DNA of 64,000 nucleotides, taken from NCBI RefSeq assembly GCF_014648635.1, contig NZ_BMRM01000005.1, positions 1-64,000 on the forward strand, read 5' to 3'. Below are positions 17,089 through 25,076 of this stretch, piece after piece. The translations under genes were made by a program, and so were the position numbers. This DNA comes from Streptomyces cinerochromogenes. Its GTDB lineage: Bacteria > Actinomycetota > Actinomycetes > Streptomycetales > Streptomycetaceae. The notes under the pieces are model-generated. The model saw nothing but the letters and a program-made list of their open reading frames with translations, was not told where the DNA came from and did not search any database. How positions within the stretch are numbered: position 1 is the stretch's first letter; each line of letters begins with the position of its first letter.

Positions 17089-17096
17089 CACCTGTG

Positions 17097-17981
17097 ATGT
17101 CAGAGCTGCCCCTGGAACAGGTCCGTACGCTGCTGGCCGTCGTGGACGAGGGCACCTTCGACGCGGCCGCCGCCGCGCTGCACGTGACGCCGTCAGCGGT
17201 CAGCCAGCGGGTCAAGGCGCTCGAACAGCGCACCGGCCGGGTGCTGCTCCAGCGCACCAAACCGGTGCGGCCGACGGAGTCCGGCGCGGTGCTGGTCCGG
17301 TTCGCGCGGCAGCTCGCCCGGCTGGAGCGGGACGCCTGGGGCGAGCTGGGGCTGAGCGGCGGCGGGGAGCCCACGCGGGTCCCGGTCGCGGTGAACGCGG
17401 ACTCGCTGGCGACCTGGTTCCTGCCGGCGCTCGCCCTCGTCCCGGGCCTCTGCTTCGAACTGCACCGGGAGGACGAGGACCACACGGCGGCACTGCTGCG
17501 CGAGGGCCTGGTGATGGCGGCCGTGACCTCCTCGCCCGACCCGGTCCCCGGCTGCACGGTCCGCGCCCTCGGCCGGATGCGGTATCTGCCGGTGGCCGCG
17601 CCCGGGTTCGCCGCGGCCCATGTGGACGGGCGGTCCCTGCCGGAGGCGCTGTCCCGGGCCCCCGTGGTGGTCTTCGACCGCAAGGACGACTTCCAGGACG
17701 CCTTCGCACGCCGGCTGGGCTGCGGGTCCGCCGGCCCCTTCCGGCACCACGTGCCCACGTCGGAGGGGTTCCTGGACACGGTCGCCGCCGGACTGGGCTG
17801 GGGCATGGTCCCGGAGGTGCAGGCCGGCCCGCTGCTGGAGGGGGGACGGCTGGTCGTGCTCGCGCCCGGCACGTGGATGGACGTCACGCTCCACTGGCAG
17901 CAGTGGAAACTGGACTCCCCCGCACTGGCGGCCTTGGCGGACGCGGTGACGGCGACGGCGCGGGGAGCGCTGCGCGGCTGA
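17097..17981 (+). CDS. LysR-family regulator, ArgP/LysG type
   Basis: The 294-residue protein begins with a LysR winged helix (LEQVRTLLAVVDEGTFDAAA then LHVTPSAVSQRVKALEQRTG, about residues 5-48), closely following the ArgP/IciA pattern. An effector-binding domain covers about 90-290 with VAVNADSLATWFLPAL, the ArgP-type ligand pocket region. It is divergent from a LysE-type exporter, and the pair is a recurrent basic-amino-acid export module. The ATG at 17097 is preferred; a GTG at 17094 would add one residue. Regulation probably works through the inverted repeat in the intergenic region. Confidence 0.88.
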   Translation: MSELPLEQVRTLLAVVDEGTFDAAAAALHVTPSAVSQRVKALEQRTGRVLLQRTKPVRPTESGAVLVRFARQLARLERDAWGELGLSGGGEPTRVPVAVNADSLATWFLPALALVPGLCFELHREDEDHTAALLREGLVMAAVTSSPDPVPGCTVRALGRMRYLPVAAPGFAAAHVDGRSLPEALSRAPVVVFDRKDDFQDAFARRLGCGSAGPFRHHVPTSEGFLDTVAAGLGWGMVPEVQAGPLLEGGRLVVLAPGTWMDVTLHWQQWKLDSPALAALADAVTATARGALRG

Positions 17982-18261
17982 ACCGAAGTGCCGCTCCTGC
18001 CGGCGCCGGCCACCGGGCCGGACCGCCGTCCGCCGCAACTCCCCCTGGGCGAAGCGGAGTTGGGCGCCGCAATGTCCTCTGCGAGCCACCCGTGCGGCTG
18101 TTGGGAGGCCGCGGCCGGCGCACAAGCCGTCCGATTCCCTGCCGCTTCCGCCGTTTCACGCCGTCCCGACCGGTGACCCGAACCGGGAGAACGCGTGCGG
18201 AACGCAAGCGGAACGCGTTTCGACAGGGCACGGACGACTTCGATCCGAGCAGGAGACTCCG
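17982..18261. other. Intergenic region upstream of the WhiB-like gene
   Basis: No gene is seen in these 280 bases. A modest hairpin lies near the LysR end: CAACTCC (18036-18042) pairs with GGAGTTG (18056-18062), possibly a terminator. The second half, just before the WhiB-like gene, should carry its promoter, but no clear -35/-10 pair could be assigned. Confidence 0.4.
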
Positions 18262-18513
18262 ATGGAGAACTGGCGCGACCATGCCGCGTGCCGTCACGAG
18301 GACCCCGATCTGTTCTTCCCGATCGGCACGACCGGGCCGGCGCAGGTGCAGAGCGAGCAGGCCAAGGCGGTGTGCCGGGGCTGCCCGGTCCGGGAGCAGT
18401 GCCTGGAGTGGGCACTGGACACGAACCAGAGCATCGGCATCTGGGGCGGCACGACGGAGCTGGAACGCCGTGCACTGCGGCGCCGCGCCCGCTCCCGGCC
18501 GCGCTCGGGCTGA
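18262..18513 (+). CDS. WhiB-like iron-sulfur regulator
   Basis: An 83-residue Wbl protein. Four cysteines bind the [4Fe-4S] cluster: C10, C38, C41 and C47 (C-x27-C-x2-C-x5-C). The G(I/V)W turn is present as SIGIWGGTTELERRALRRRA and is followed by a basic tail. Wbl proteins bind the principal sigma factor and respond to redox or nitric oxide. The segment DPDLFFPIGTTGPAQVQ and the overall length resemble the WblE group, but the turn sequence and the short tail differ, so I leave the symbol blank. The ATG is preceded by CAGGAGAC. It converges with the DUF6098 gene. Confidence 0.93.
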   Translation: MENWRDHAACRHEDPDLFFPIGTTGPAQVQSEQAKAVCRGCPVREQCLEWALDTNQSIGIWGGTTELERRALRRRARSRPRSG

Positions 18514-18554
18514 CCGGCGGGCCCGGCAGGCGGGGGCTCGGCGCCGCGCGGGGC

Positions 18555-19004
18555 TCAGCGCCCGCCGCGGCGCAGGGTCCCCCACTCCCGCTCCTGCCGG
18601 GCCACTTCCTTCCTGGCCGCGTCGATCACGTCGTCGGCGATCCAGCACAGCGGCTCGACGTCGGCCACCAGCGGCTCGTTGTCGGGGCCCCGGCCGGTCT
18701 CCCGGCCCCGCAGGAGCCACGGGCGGACGCCGGGGCCCTTGTCGTGGGGCAGGTGCGCGTAGTCGTAGAGCCGGCGCGCCACCCACAGCTCGACCGACCG
18801 GTCCTGCCACCAGTCCTCCACGTCGAGCGGATTGGCGGACAGCCCCGGCATGGGCACGCCGGTCAGCTCGTCGATGCTGGAGACCTTCTGGAGGTCGGCT
18901 GCCGGCCCCTTGGACCAGCGCACGTACAGGCCGCGCCGCCGTTCGACCAGGCGGGCCGCTTCGGCGAGCGTGGTGACGACCGGCAGGTCCTCCGGTGCAC
19001 TCAT
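18555..19004 (-). CDS. DUF6098-like protein
   Basis: A 149-residue soluble protein beginning MSAPEDLPVVTTLAEAARLV, with conserved-looking blocks GLYVRWSKGPAADLQ, LTGVPMPGLSANPLDVEDWW and RPWLLRGRETGRGPDNEPLV. It matches my memory of the actinobacterial DUF6098 family, for which no function is known. The tryptophan-rich centre and WLL-RG segment suggest a compact globular fold. The ATG at 19004 is used because the family motif starts there; the open frame continues upstream without similar content. No operon partner is evident. Confidence 0.7.
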   Translation of the reverse strand: MSAPEDLPVVTTLAEAARLVERRRGLYVRWSKGPAADLQKVSSIDELTGVPMPGLSANPLDVEDWWQDRSVELWVARRLYDYAHLPHDKGPGVRPWLLRGRETGRGPDNEPLVADVEPLCWIADDVIDAARKEVARQEREWGTLRRGGR

Positions 19005-19179
19005 GGCATGACCTCCCTCTGCTGCGCGTCGCGCGACCGGAGTACCCCCGGCGCACGCCGGAAACCGGATCCCGCATTCCGCTCTCCGGACCCCCGGGCG
19101 CTCAGGACGCTCCGGGCTCGTCGCCGGGCGGGGGCGCGGCGGGCAGCCGGTGCGCACACGCGTTCGGATCCCAGGCGGC

Positions 19180-19896
19180 TCAGTGCGCGAGCCAGTCGGC
19201 GTGGCCCATGACGACCACCGGGTGCCTGCCGGGGTCCAGGGTGCGCAGGAGGTCCTTCAAGTGCGCCTTGGCGACGCTGACGCAGCCGTGGGTGGGCCCG
19301 CCGTGGTCGACGTGGAGCCACACGCCGCCGCCGCGCTTCGGGCCCAGCGGCCGGGTCCGGTCCAGGGGCGAGGTGCCGGGCCTGCGGTTGTAGTCGATGG
19401 CGATGACGTAGTCGAAGGAGCCTTCCAGCGGCTCGCCCTCGAAGCCGGTGCCGGGCGAGTGGAACGCGCCGGAGCGGTGGTACGGGAGCCTGCTGCCCGG
19501 GTCGGGGAGCAGTCCGCCGGCGTCGGAGAGGGTGTAGACGCCGAGCGGGGAGCGCAGATCGCCGATCATGTGGTGGGCGCTCCAGCCGCGCAGCGCGTTG
19601 TAGGCGGGCCAGGCGGGGCTCGCCTGCCAGCCGGCGGCGGTGCGCTGGTGCAGGACCACCGTGCAGAGCGGGGAGTTCGCGCCGCGTCCCGTGACGACGA
19701 CGGCCTGCGTGCAGCGCTCGGGTATGGCCGCGGACCGCCGGGGCCCCAGCCCGGGTATGCCGTGCGGGCCCGGCGGTGCGGCGGCGCCGGAGGTGGGCGC
19801 CGGGGGCCGGCGCCCGGTCGCCTCGGCTCCGCCGCCGCAGCCGGTGAGCAGCGGCGGGGAGACGAGGAGGGCTACAGCGGTTCTGCGTCGGATCAT
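19180..19896 (-). CDS. L,D-transpeptidase-like (YkuD) lipoprotein
   Basis: This 238-residue exported protein has a lipobox, LLTGC, with C20 as the predicted lipidated residue. The C-terminal half has the YkuD-type signature: DYVIAIDYN, then VWLHVDHGGPTHGCVSVAK, where the HGC-V motif supplies the catalytic cysteine. L,D-transpeptidases cross-link peptidoglycan or attach proteins to it, but proteins of this particular shape (with PLGVYTLSDAGG) are distant members, and the activity is inferred. It would sit on the outer face of the membrane. It lies downstream of the M1 peptidase gene on the same strand with 40 bases between, so co-transcription is plausible. Confidence 0.82.
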   Translation of the reverse strand: MIRRRTAVALLVSPPLLTGCGGGAEATGRRPPAPTSGAAAPPGPHGIPGLGPRRSAAIPERCTQAVVVTGRGANSPLCTVVLHQRTAAGWQASPAWPAYNALRGWSAHHMIGDLRSPLGVYTLSDAGGLLPDPGSRLPYHRSGAFHSPGTGFEGEPLEGSFDYVIAIDYNRRPGTSPLDRTRPLGPKRGGGVWLHVDHGGPTHGCVSVAKAHLKDLLRTLDPGRHPVVVMGHADWLAH

Positions 19897-19936
19897 GGGC
19901 CGATCGTGGCGTACGGTGGTGTGAACTCGTCAGGGG

Positions 19937-21346
19937 TCAGGGGCTGTTCGGCTTGCCCTGCGTGTACAGCCAGGTGTGGAACAGCCCTTTCAGCTGCTTC
20001 CCCGACTCCTTCTCGGCAAGCCTCACGAACTGTGCGGTCGTCCCGTGGCCGCCGCGGTGCCCGGTCGCCCAGGCGCGCAGGATCCGCACGAAGTCCCGGT
20101 CGCCGACGGCCCGGCGCAGCTCGTGCAGGGCCATGGCGCCGCGGGCGTAGACGGGCGTGCCGAAGAGGTGCTTGCCGCTGCCGGGGTCGCCGGGCGGGTA
20201 GGCCCACAACGCGTCGCTCGCCGGCCGGGCGTAGAGGGCGTCGAAGGTCTTCTGGGCGCTCGGGCCGCCGTGCTGTTCGGCGTAGAGCCACTCGGCGTAG
20301 GTGGCGAAGCCCTCGTTGAGCCAGATGTCCTTCCAGGCGGTGAGGGAGACGGAGTCGCCGAACCACTGGTGGGCGCTCTCGTGGACGAGGGTGTCGAGGT
20401 CGGGTGCGGAGGAGTAGAGCGGCCGGGTCTGGGTCTCCAGGGCGTAGCCGACGCCCGGGGCGTGGTCGACGACCGAGCCGGCGGCCCGGAACGGGTACGG
20501 TCCGAACAGCCTGCTCTCCCACTCCAGGACGGAGGGCAGCTTCTTCAGGACGGGTGCGGCGGCGCGCGCCTCGCGGGCGTCCACGGCGTTGAACACCCGG
20601 AGGCCGCCCCGGGTGGTGTACCGCTCGACCTGGAACTTCCCGATCGTGGCGGTGGCCAGGTAGGCGGCCATGGGCTGGGTCTCGCGCCAGCGGAAGGTGG
20701 TCCGCCCGTGGGCGGTGCTTTCGCCGAGCAGGACGCCGTTGGCGACGGCGGTGCGTCCCTTCGGCACGGTGATCGTGAAGTCGTACGACGCCTTGTCCCG
20801 GGGGTGGCTGTTGGCGGGGAACCAGGTCATGGCGCCCTGCGGCTCGCCCGCGACGAAGGCGCCGTCGTCGGTGGGGATCCAGCCGTCCGGCGAGCCGTCG
20901 GGGTCGGTGACCGGCTTCGGGGTGCCGTGGTAGGCGACGGTGACGCGGAACTCCCGCCCGCGGCGCAGGGCGTGGCGCGGGGTGACGACGAGTTCCTGGC
21001 CGTCGCGCCGGAAGTCCGCCTTCGTGCGGTCGACGGTGACGGCGGTGACCGTCAGGCCCTTCAGGTCGAGGTCGAACCGGGTGAGGTTCTGCGTGGCGCG
21101 GGCGGTGAGGACGGCGGTGCCGTCCAGGCGGCGGGAGCCGGTGTCGTAACCCAGCGTCAGGTCGTAGTGGCGGACGTCGTAGCCGCCGTTGCCGCTGAGC
21201 GGGAAGTAGGGGTCGCCCGCGCCGGGCGCGCCGGTGGTGCCCGGCGCGGTGGGTCCGGCGGCGCCGAGGAGCGCCGCCACGGCGAGGGGGACGGTGGCGT
21301 AGGTGGCGGTACGGCGTCGCGCGGGCTGTCTGCGGGGTGGCGTCAC
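19937..21346 (-). CDS. Secreted M1-family metallopeptidase
   Basis: A 469-residue zinc peptidase with an arginine-rich signal peptide (RRRTATYATVPLAVAALLGAA). It has an N-terminal beta-saddle domain and a thermolysin-like catalytic domain: H322-E-x2-H326 in VHESAHQWFG and third ligand E345 in WLNEGFA. The substrate-binding GxMEN motif is changed to YALET (residues 301-305), keeping the glutamate. The protein stops soon after the catalytic domain and so lacks the large helical domain of aminopeptidase N (about 850 residues); this short form is typical of secreted actinobacterial members. The GTG start has AAGGAG five bases upstream. It is divergent from the DUF488 gene. Confidence 0.9.
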   Translation of the reverse strand: MTPPRRQPARRRTATYATVPLAVAALLGAAGPTAPGTTGAPGAGDPYFPLSGNGGYDVRHYDLTLGYDTGSRRLDGTAVLTARATQNLTRFDLDLKGLTVTAVTVDRTKADFRRDGQELVVTPRHALRRGREFRVTVAYHGTPKPVTDPDGSPDGWIPTDDGAFVAGEPQGAMTWFPANSHPRDKASYDFTITVPKGRTAVANGVLLGESTAHGRTTFRWRETQPMAAYLATATIGKFQVERYTTRGGLRVFNAVDAREARAAAPVLKKLPSVLEWESRLFGPYPFRAAGSVVDHAPGVGYALETQTRPLYSSAPDLDTLVHESAHQWFGDSVSLTAWKDIWLNEGFATYAEWLYAEQHGGPSAQKTFDALYARPASDALWAYPPGDPGSGKHLFGTPVYARGAMALHELRRAVGDRDFVRILRAWATGHRGGHGTTAQFVRLAEKESGKQLKGLFHTWLYTQGKPNSP

Positions 21347-21530
21347 ATGCGCTCCTTGGGGCCGGCCGGTGATCGACTGGCCGTCAGACTAGGCGCCGCG
21401 CGGGCCCGGTTTCCCCCTTGTTCCGGTCAAGTCGTGTGGTCCGGTCGCGTCGTGCCGCGTCGCCGCCGGGTGGGCGCGGGCCGGCGCAGTACGCTCGCGG
21501 AACCGTCCACGATCCGAGAGGGGCCCGACC

Positions 21531-21878
21531 GTGAGCGTGCGTGTGCGCCGCGTCTACGAACCGCCCGAGCCCGACGACGGCCTGCGGGTGCTGGTCGACC
21601 GGCTGTGGCCGCGCGGCCTCGCCAAGGACGCGGCGCAGGTGGACGAGTGGCCGAAGGAACTGACCCCGTCGAGCGAGCTGCGCACGTGGTATCACGGCGG
21701 CGGCTCCTACGAGGAGTTCAGGAGCCGCTACGAGCAGGAGCTCCAGGCCCCGGAGGCCGCCGAACTGCTGGACCGCCTCAGGAAGTCGGCGCGCAAGGGC
21801 CCGGTGACCCTCCTCACGGCGTCGAAGAAGGCGGAGGAGAGCCACGCGCACGTCCTCGCGGAGCTGTTGCGGGGCTGA
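21531..21878 (+). CDS. DUF488 family protein
   Basis: A complete 115-residue DUF488 protein: VRRVYEPPEPDDGLRVLVDR followed by LWPRGLAKDAAQVDEWPKEL, the conserved RTWYHG and a terminal VTLLTASKKAEESHAHVL. The motifs D-R-LWPRG and W-x-K are the family hallmarks. Members are small cytosolic proteins without an agreed function. The GTG start follows GAGAGGGG. It is a single gene between the divergent M1 peptidase and the convergent FAD dehydrogenase, whose stop is 15 bases away. Confidence 0.9.
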   Translation: MSVRVRRVYEPPEPDDGLRVLVDRLWPRGLAKDAAQVDEWPKELTPSSELRTWYHGGGSYEEFRSRYEQELQAPEAAELLDRLRKSARKGPVTLLTASKKAEESHAHVLAELLRG

Positions 21879-21893
21879 GGCCGGCCGGGGTGG

Positions 21894-23567
21894 TCAGCCG
21901 GTGTGCCGGGCCGCGTGCCGGCCGGCGGCCCGCCCCGAGAACAGGCAGCCGCCGAGGAAGGTGCCCTCCAGGGCGTTGTAGCCGTGGACACCGCCGCCGC
22001 CGAACCCGGCGACCTCGCCGGCCGCGTACAGCCCCTCGACGGGGGTGCCGTCGGCGCCGAGGGCGCGGGAGTCCAGGTCGGTCTGGATGCCGCCGAGGGT
22101 CTTGCGGGTGAGCACGTGCAGCCGGACCCCGATCAGGGGGCCCGCGGACGGGTCGAGGATGCGGTGCGGGGCGGCGACGCGGCCGAGGCGGTCGCCGATG
22201 TAGCGGCGGGCGTTGCGGATGCCCTGCACCTGGGCGTCCTTGCTGTAGGGGTTGGCGATCTGCAGGTCGCGGGCCTCGATCTGGCGGCGCACCTCGGCCG
22301 CCTCCAGCAGCGGCTTGCCGGTCAGCGCGTTCATCTTCTCGACCAGCTGCTCCAGGGTGGCGGCGGTCACGAAGTCGGCGCCGTGGTCGAGGAAGGCCTG
22401 CACCGGGCCGGGGGCGCCCTTGCCGAGCAGCCGGTCGCGCAGCACGGCCCCCCGGTCCCTGGCGGTGATGTCGGGGTTCTGCTCGGAGCCGGAGAGCGCG
22501 AACTCCTTCTCGATGATCTTCCGGGTGAGGATGAACCAGGAGTGGTCGTAGCCGGCGATGTCCTCGGTGGTGCGCAGGTACTTCAGGGTGCTGAGGGTGT
22601 CGTAGCCCGGCAGGCAGGGGTCGGGCAGGCGGCGGCCGAGGGCGTCGAGCCAGATGGATGACGGGCCCGGCAGGATGCGGATGCCGTGGCCGGGCCATAT
22701 CGGGTCCCAGTTCTGCAGGCCCTCGGTGTAGTGCCACATGCGGTCGCGGTTGACGAGGCGTACGCCGGCCTCGGCGCTGATGTCGAGCATGCGGCCGTCG
22801 ACGTAGGCGGGGACGCCGGTGACCATCTCGGCGGGGGGTGTGCCGAGCCGTTCGGGCCAGTAGCGGCGGACGATGTCGTGGTCGGCGCCGATGCCGCCGG
22901 TGGTGACGACGACGGCCTGGGCGGTGAGTTCGAAGTCGCCGGCGCGGTCGCGGCTGGAGGCGACACCGCGCGGGGAGTCGTCGGGGGCGAGGACGGTGCC
23001 GCGTACGCCGCGTGCCGTGCCGTCCTCGATGACCAGCTCGTCCACCCGGTGACGGTGGTGGAAGGTCAGCAGCCCGTCCCGGGCGGCCTGCCGGGCGTGA
23101 CGGACGAACGGTTCGACCACGCCGGTGCCGGTGCCCCAGGCGACGTGGAAGCGGGGCACGGAGTTGCCGTGGCCGTCCGCGCGCAGGTCGCCGCGCTCGG
23201 CCCAGCCGACGGTGGGCAGCAGCTCGATGCCGTGTCCCCGGAGCCAGGACCGCTTCTCGCCGGCCGCCCACTCGACGTAGGCGCGGGCCCAGCGGACGGC
23301 CCAGGAGTCCTCGTCGGCGAGCCGGTCGAACCGCGCGCTGCCCTGCCAGTCGCTCCAGGCGAGGGCGAAGGAGTCCTTGATGCCGAGACGGCGCTGCTCG
23401 GGCGAGTCGACGAGGAAGAGGCCGCCGAAGGACCAGAACGCCTGGCCGCCGAGGTTGGCGGCGTTCTCCTGGTCGACCAGGGCCACCCTGCGGCCCCGGC
23501 TGGTGAGCTCGTGCGCCGCGACGAGGCCGGCGAGTCCGGCTCCTACGACGATGACGTCCGCGTCCAT
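21894..23567 (-). CDS. FAD-binding dehydrogenase (fumarate reductase/KstD-like flavoprotein)
   Basis: This 557-residue flavoprotein starts with the FAD Rossmann motif VIVVGAGLAGLVAAHEL (residues 5-21) and contains GGQAFWSFGGLF near 40, the VVVTTGGIGADHDIVRR segment, and a C-terminal FAD-closing region GLYAAGEVAGFGGGGVHG and LEGTFLGGCLFSGRAAG. The layout is that of the FAD_binding_2 group containing fumarate reductase and ketosteroid dehydrogenases. The closest remembered NCBI name is simply FAD-binding dehydrogenase, and the substrate is unknown. It is 49 bases downstream of a TetR repressor on the same strand, so both probably answer to the tandem operators before tetR. Confidence 0.9.
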   Translation of the reverse strand: MDADVIVVGAGLAGLVAAHELTSRGRRVALVDQENAANLGGQAFWSFGGLFLVDSPEQRRLGIKDSFALAWSDWQGSARFDRLADEDSWAVRWARAYVEWAAGEKRSWLRGHGIELLPTVGWAERGDLRADGHGNSVPRFHVAWGTGTGVVEPFVRHARQAARDGLLTFHHRHRVDELVIEDGTARGVRGTVLAPDDSPRGVASSRDRAGDFELTAQAVVVTTGGIGADHDIVRRYWPERLGTPPAEMVTGVPAYVDGRMLDISAEAGVRLVNRDRMWHYTEGLQNWDPIWPGHGIRILPGPSSIWLDALGRRLPDPCLPGYDTLSTLKYLRTTEDIAGYDHSWFILTRKIIEKEFALSGSEQNPDITARDRGAVLRDRLLGKGAPGPVQAFLDHGADFVTAATLEQLVEKMNALTGKPLLEAAEVRRQIEARDLQIANPYSKDAQVQGIRNARRYIGDRLGRVAAPHRILDPSAGPLIGVRLHVLTRKTLGGIQTDLDSRALGADGTPVEGLYAAGEVAGFGGGGVHGYNALEGTFLGGCLFSGRAAGRHAARHTG

Positions 23568-23616
23568 GGCGAGGGTGTCCTTCCTGAGGGTGCGGGGAGG
23601 GGGGTCGTGCCGGTGC

Positions 23617-24234
23617 TCAGGCGGGGGTGCGGCCGCCGCCCCCGAGCAGCGCCGTGAGCAGTTGCCTGAGCCAGGCCCGGGCGGCCTCGACGTCCCGGTC
23701 CAGCAGCAGTTGGGTGGTGACCCCGTCGTACGCGGCGACCACGGCGTGCGCGGCGCCGTCCGCGTCGCCGAGCACGGCGGGCAGTTCGGTGTGGCCGCGG
23801 GCCCGGGAGAGCCGGTCGGCGATCGCCCGGCGCAGCCGTGCGCGGTGGTCGAGGAGGGCCCGGGCGACGGCCGGGTCCCGGGCGGCGTGCACCAGGAAGT
23901 CGGTCTTCACCAGCAGCCAGTCGACGTCGAGCAGCAGCACCTCGGTGACCCGGTCCACGGAGGCGGGCACGTCCAGGTCGGGGCCGTCCTGGGCGAGGGC
24001 GTCGGCGACCTGGCCGGCGATGAGGTCGGCGCGCTCCTGGTAGAGGGCGAAGAACAGCTCGTCCAGGGTGGCGAAGTTGGAGTAGAAGGCGCCCCGGCTG
24101 AAGCCGGCCGCCTCGCAGACCTCCTCGATGGAGACCCGCCCGAAGCCCTTGGCCGCGAACACCGCGAACGCGGCGTCGAGCAGCCGGGCGCGGGTGCGGA
24201 CCCGGCGCCGGGTGACGCGCTTGGCCGTGTCCAT
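23617..24234 (-). CDS. TetR-family repressor
   Basis: A 205-residue regulator with an N-terminal TetR helix-turn-helix (RARLLDAAFAVFAAKGFGRV then SIEEVCEAAGFSRGAFYSNF, about residues 15-55) and a divergent helical ligand domain containing DVDWLLVKTDFLVHAARDP. The ATG at 24234 is chosen because the domain begins shortly after it. Two tandem palindromes lie 22-56 bases upstream and are the obvious autoregulatory operators. The downstream FAD dehydrogenase is likely its main target, so the ligand may be a substrate of that enzyme (inference). The intergenic region is shared with alkB. Confidence 0.92.
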   Translation of the reverse strand: MDTAKRVTRRRVRTRARLLDAAFAVFAAKGFGRVSIEEVCEAAGFSRGAFYSNFATLDELFFALYQERADLIAGQVADALAQDGPDLDVPASVDRVTEVLLLDVDWLLVKTDFLVHAARDPAVARALLDHRARLRRAIADRLSRARGHTELPAVLGDADGAAHAVVAAYDGVTTQLLLDRDVEAARAWLRQLLTALLGGGGRTPA

Positions 24235-24255
24235 GGCTGCCCCTCCGGCTCGATT

Positions 24256-24290
24256 CGATACGCGAATGTATCGGATACACCGATGTATCG
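24256..24290. promoter_or_regulatory. Two tandem TetR-type operators
   Basis: The palindrome CGATAC-N6-GTATCG occupies 24256-24273 with perfect arms. A second copy, GGATAC-N6-GTATCG, with one arm mismatch, follows at 24273-24290 and overlaps it by one base. Their centres are 17 bases apart, so two dimers would bind at nearly the same helical position offset. They precede the tetR start and are the strongest regulatory symmetry in this part of the window. Confidence 0.7.
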
Positions 24291-24334
24291 AAAGCCGCGG
24301 GAGCACCCCGGCCGGCACTCACCACGATCGAAGG

Positions 24335-24346
24335 GAACATGTTTTC
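24335..24346 (+). promoter_or_regulatory. LexA (SOS) box-like sequence upstream of alkB
   Basis: The sequence GAAC-ATGT-TTTC matches the actinobacterial and Gram-positive LexA core GAAC-N4-GTTC at all but one base, and the right flank continues GA as in the longer TCGAAC-N4-GTTCGA form. It lies 22 bases before the alkB start. It sits inside a wider 6-bp inverted repeat, ATCGAA (24327) with TTCGAT (24344). Confidence 0.4.
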
Positions 24347-24368
24347 GATTAAGGAGTACGCTGGGCCC

Positions 24369-24998
24369 ATGTCCACGCACCTCCAGGGCTCCCTGTTCGA
24401 CCAGACCGACCAGCTGCGGCTCGGCCCGCTCGACGGGCTGCGCCGGACCGCGCTGGGTTCGGGCGCCTGGATCGACGTGCTCCCGGGCTGGCTGAGCGGG
24501 GCCGACGCCCTGTTCGAACACCTCGCGACCGCGGTCCCGTGGCGTGCCGAGCAGCGCACGATGTACGACAACGTGGTGGCCGTCCCGCGCCTGCTCGCCT
24601 TCTACCGGGCCGGGGACGCCCTCCCCCACCCGGTCCTCGACGAGGCCCGCACCGCCCTGTCCCGGCACTACGCCGGCGAACTGGGCGAGCCGTTCACCAC
24701 CGCCGGGCTGTGCTACTACCGCGACGGCCGGGACAGCGTCGCCTGGCACGGCGACCGGATCGGCCGGGGCTCCCGGCAGGACACGATGGTCGCGATCCTC
24801 TCCGTCGGCGAGCCCCGCGACCTGCTGCTGCGCCCGGCCGGCGGAGGCGGCACTGCGGTCCGGCGCCCGCTCGGGCACGGCGACCTCATCGTGATGGGCG
24901 GCTCCTGCCAGCGCACCTGGGAGCACTGCGTCCCGAAGACGAGCCGGGCCACCGGACCGCGCATCAGCATCCAGTTCCGCCCGCAGGGCGTGCGCTGA
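24369..24998 (+). CDS. alkB: AlkB-type 2-oxoglutarate/Fe(II) dioxygenase
   Basis: A 209-residue AlkB homologue, a DNA/RNA repair enzyme that oxidatively removes N-alkyl lesions such as 1-methyladenine. The iron ligands are visible: H127 and D129 in VAWHGDRIG and H186 in WEHCVPK. The 2-oxoglutarate-binding arginines are R198 and R204 in PRISIQFR. The substrate-pocket segment YDNVVAVPRLLAFY is also typical. The ATG at 24369 is supported by AAGGAG 12 bases upstream; a methionine codon at 24339 falls inside a LexA-like box and is less likely. The upstream box suggests DNA-damage control, to be confirmed. It is divergent from tetR. Confidence 0.93.
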   Translation: MSTHLQGSLFDQTDQLRLGPLDGLRRTALGSGAWIDVLPGWLSGADALFEHLATAVPWRAEQRTMYDNVVAVPRLLAFYRAGDALPHPVLDEARTALSRHYAGELGEPFTTAGLCYYRDGRDSVAWHGDRIGRGSRQDTMVAILSVGEPRDLLLRPAGGGGTAVRRPLGHGDLIVMGGSCQRTWEHCVPKTSRATGPRISIQFRPQGVR

Positions 24999-25076
24999 CC
25001 CGACCCGCCGGTGCGGGACACCGGCACATCTGGTTGTCTGTCCCCGACGGTCAGCCGCACAGGGTTCGGGGAGATC

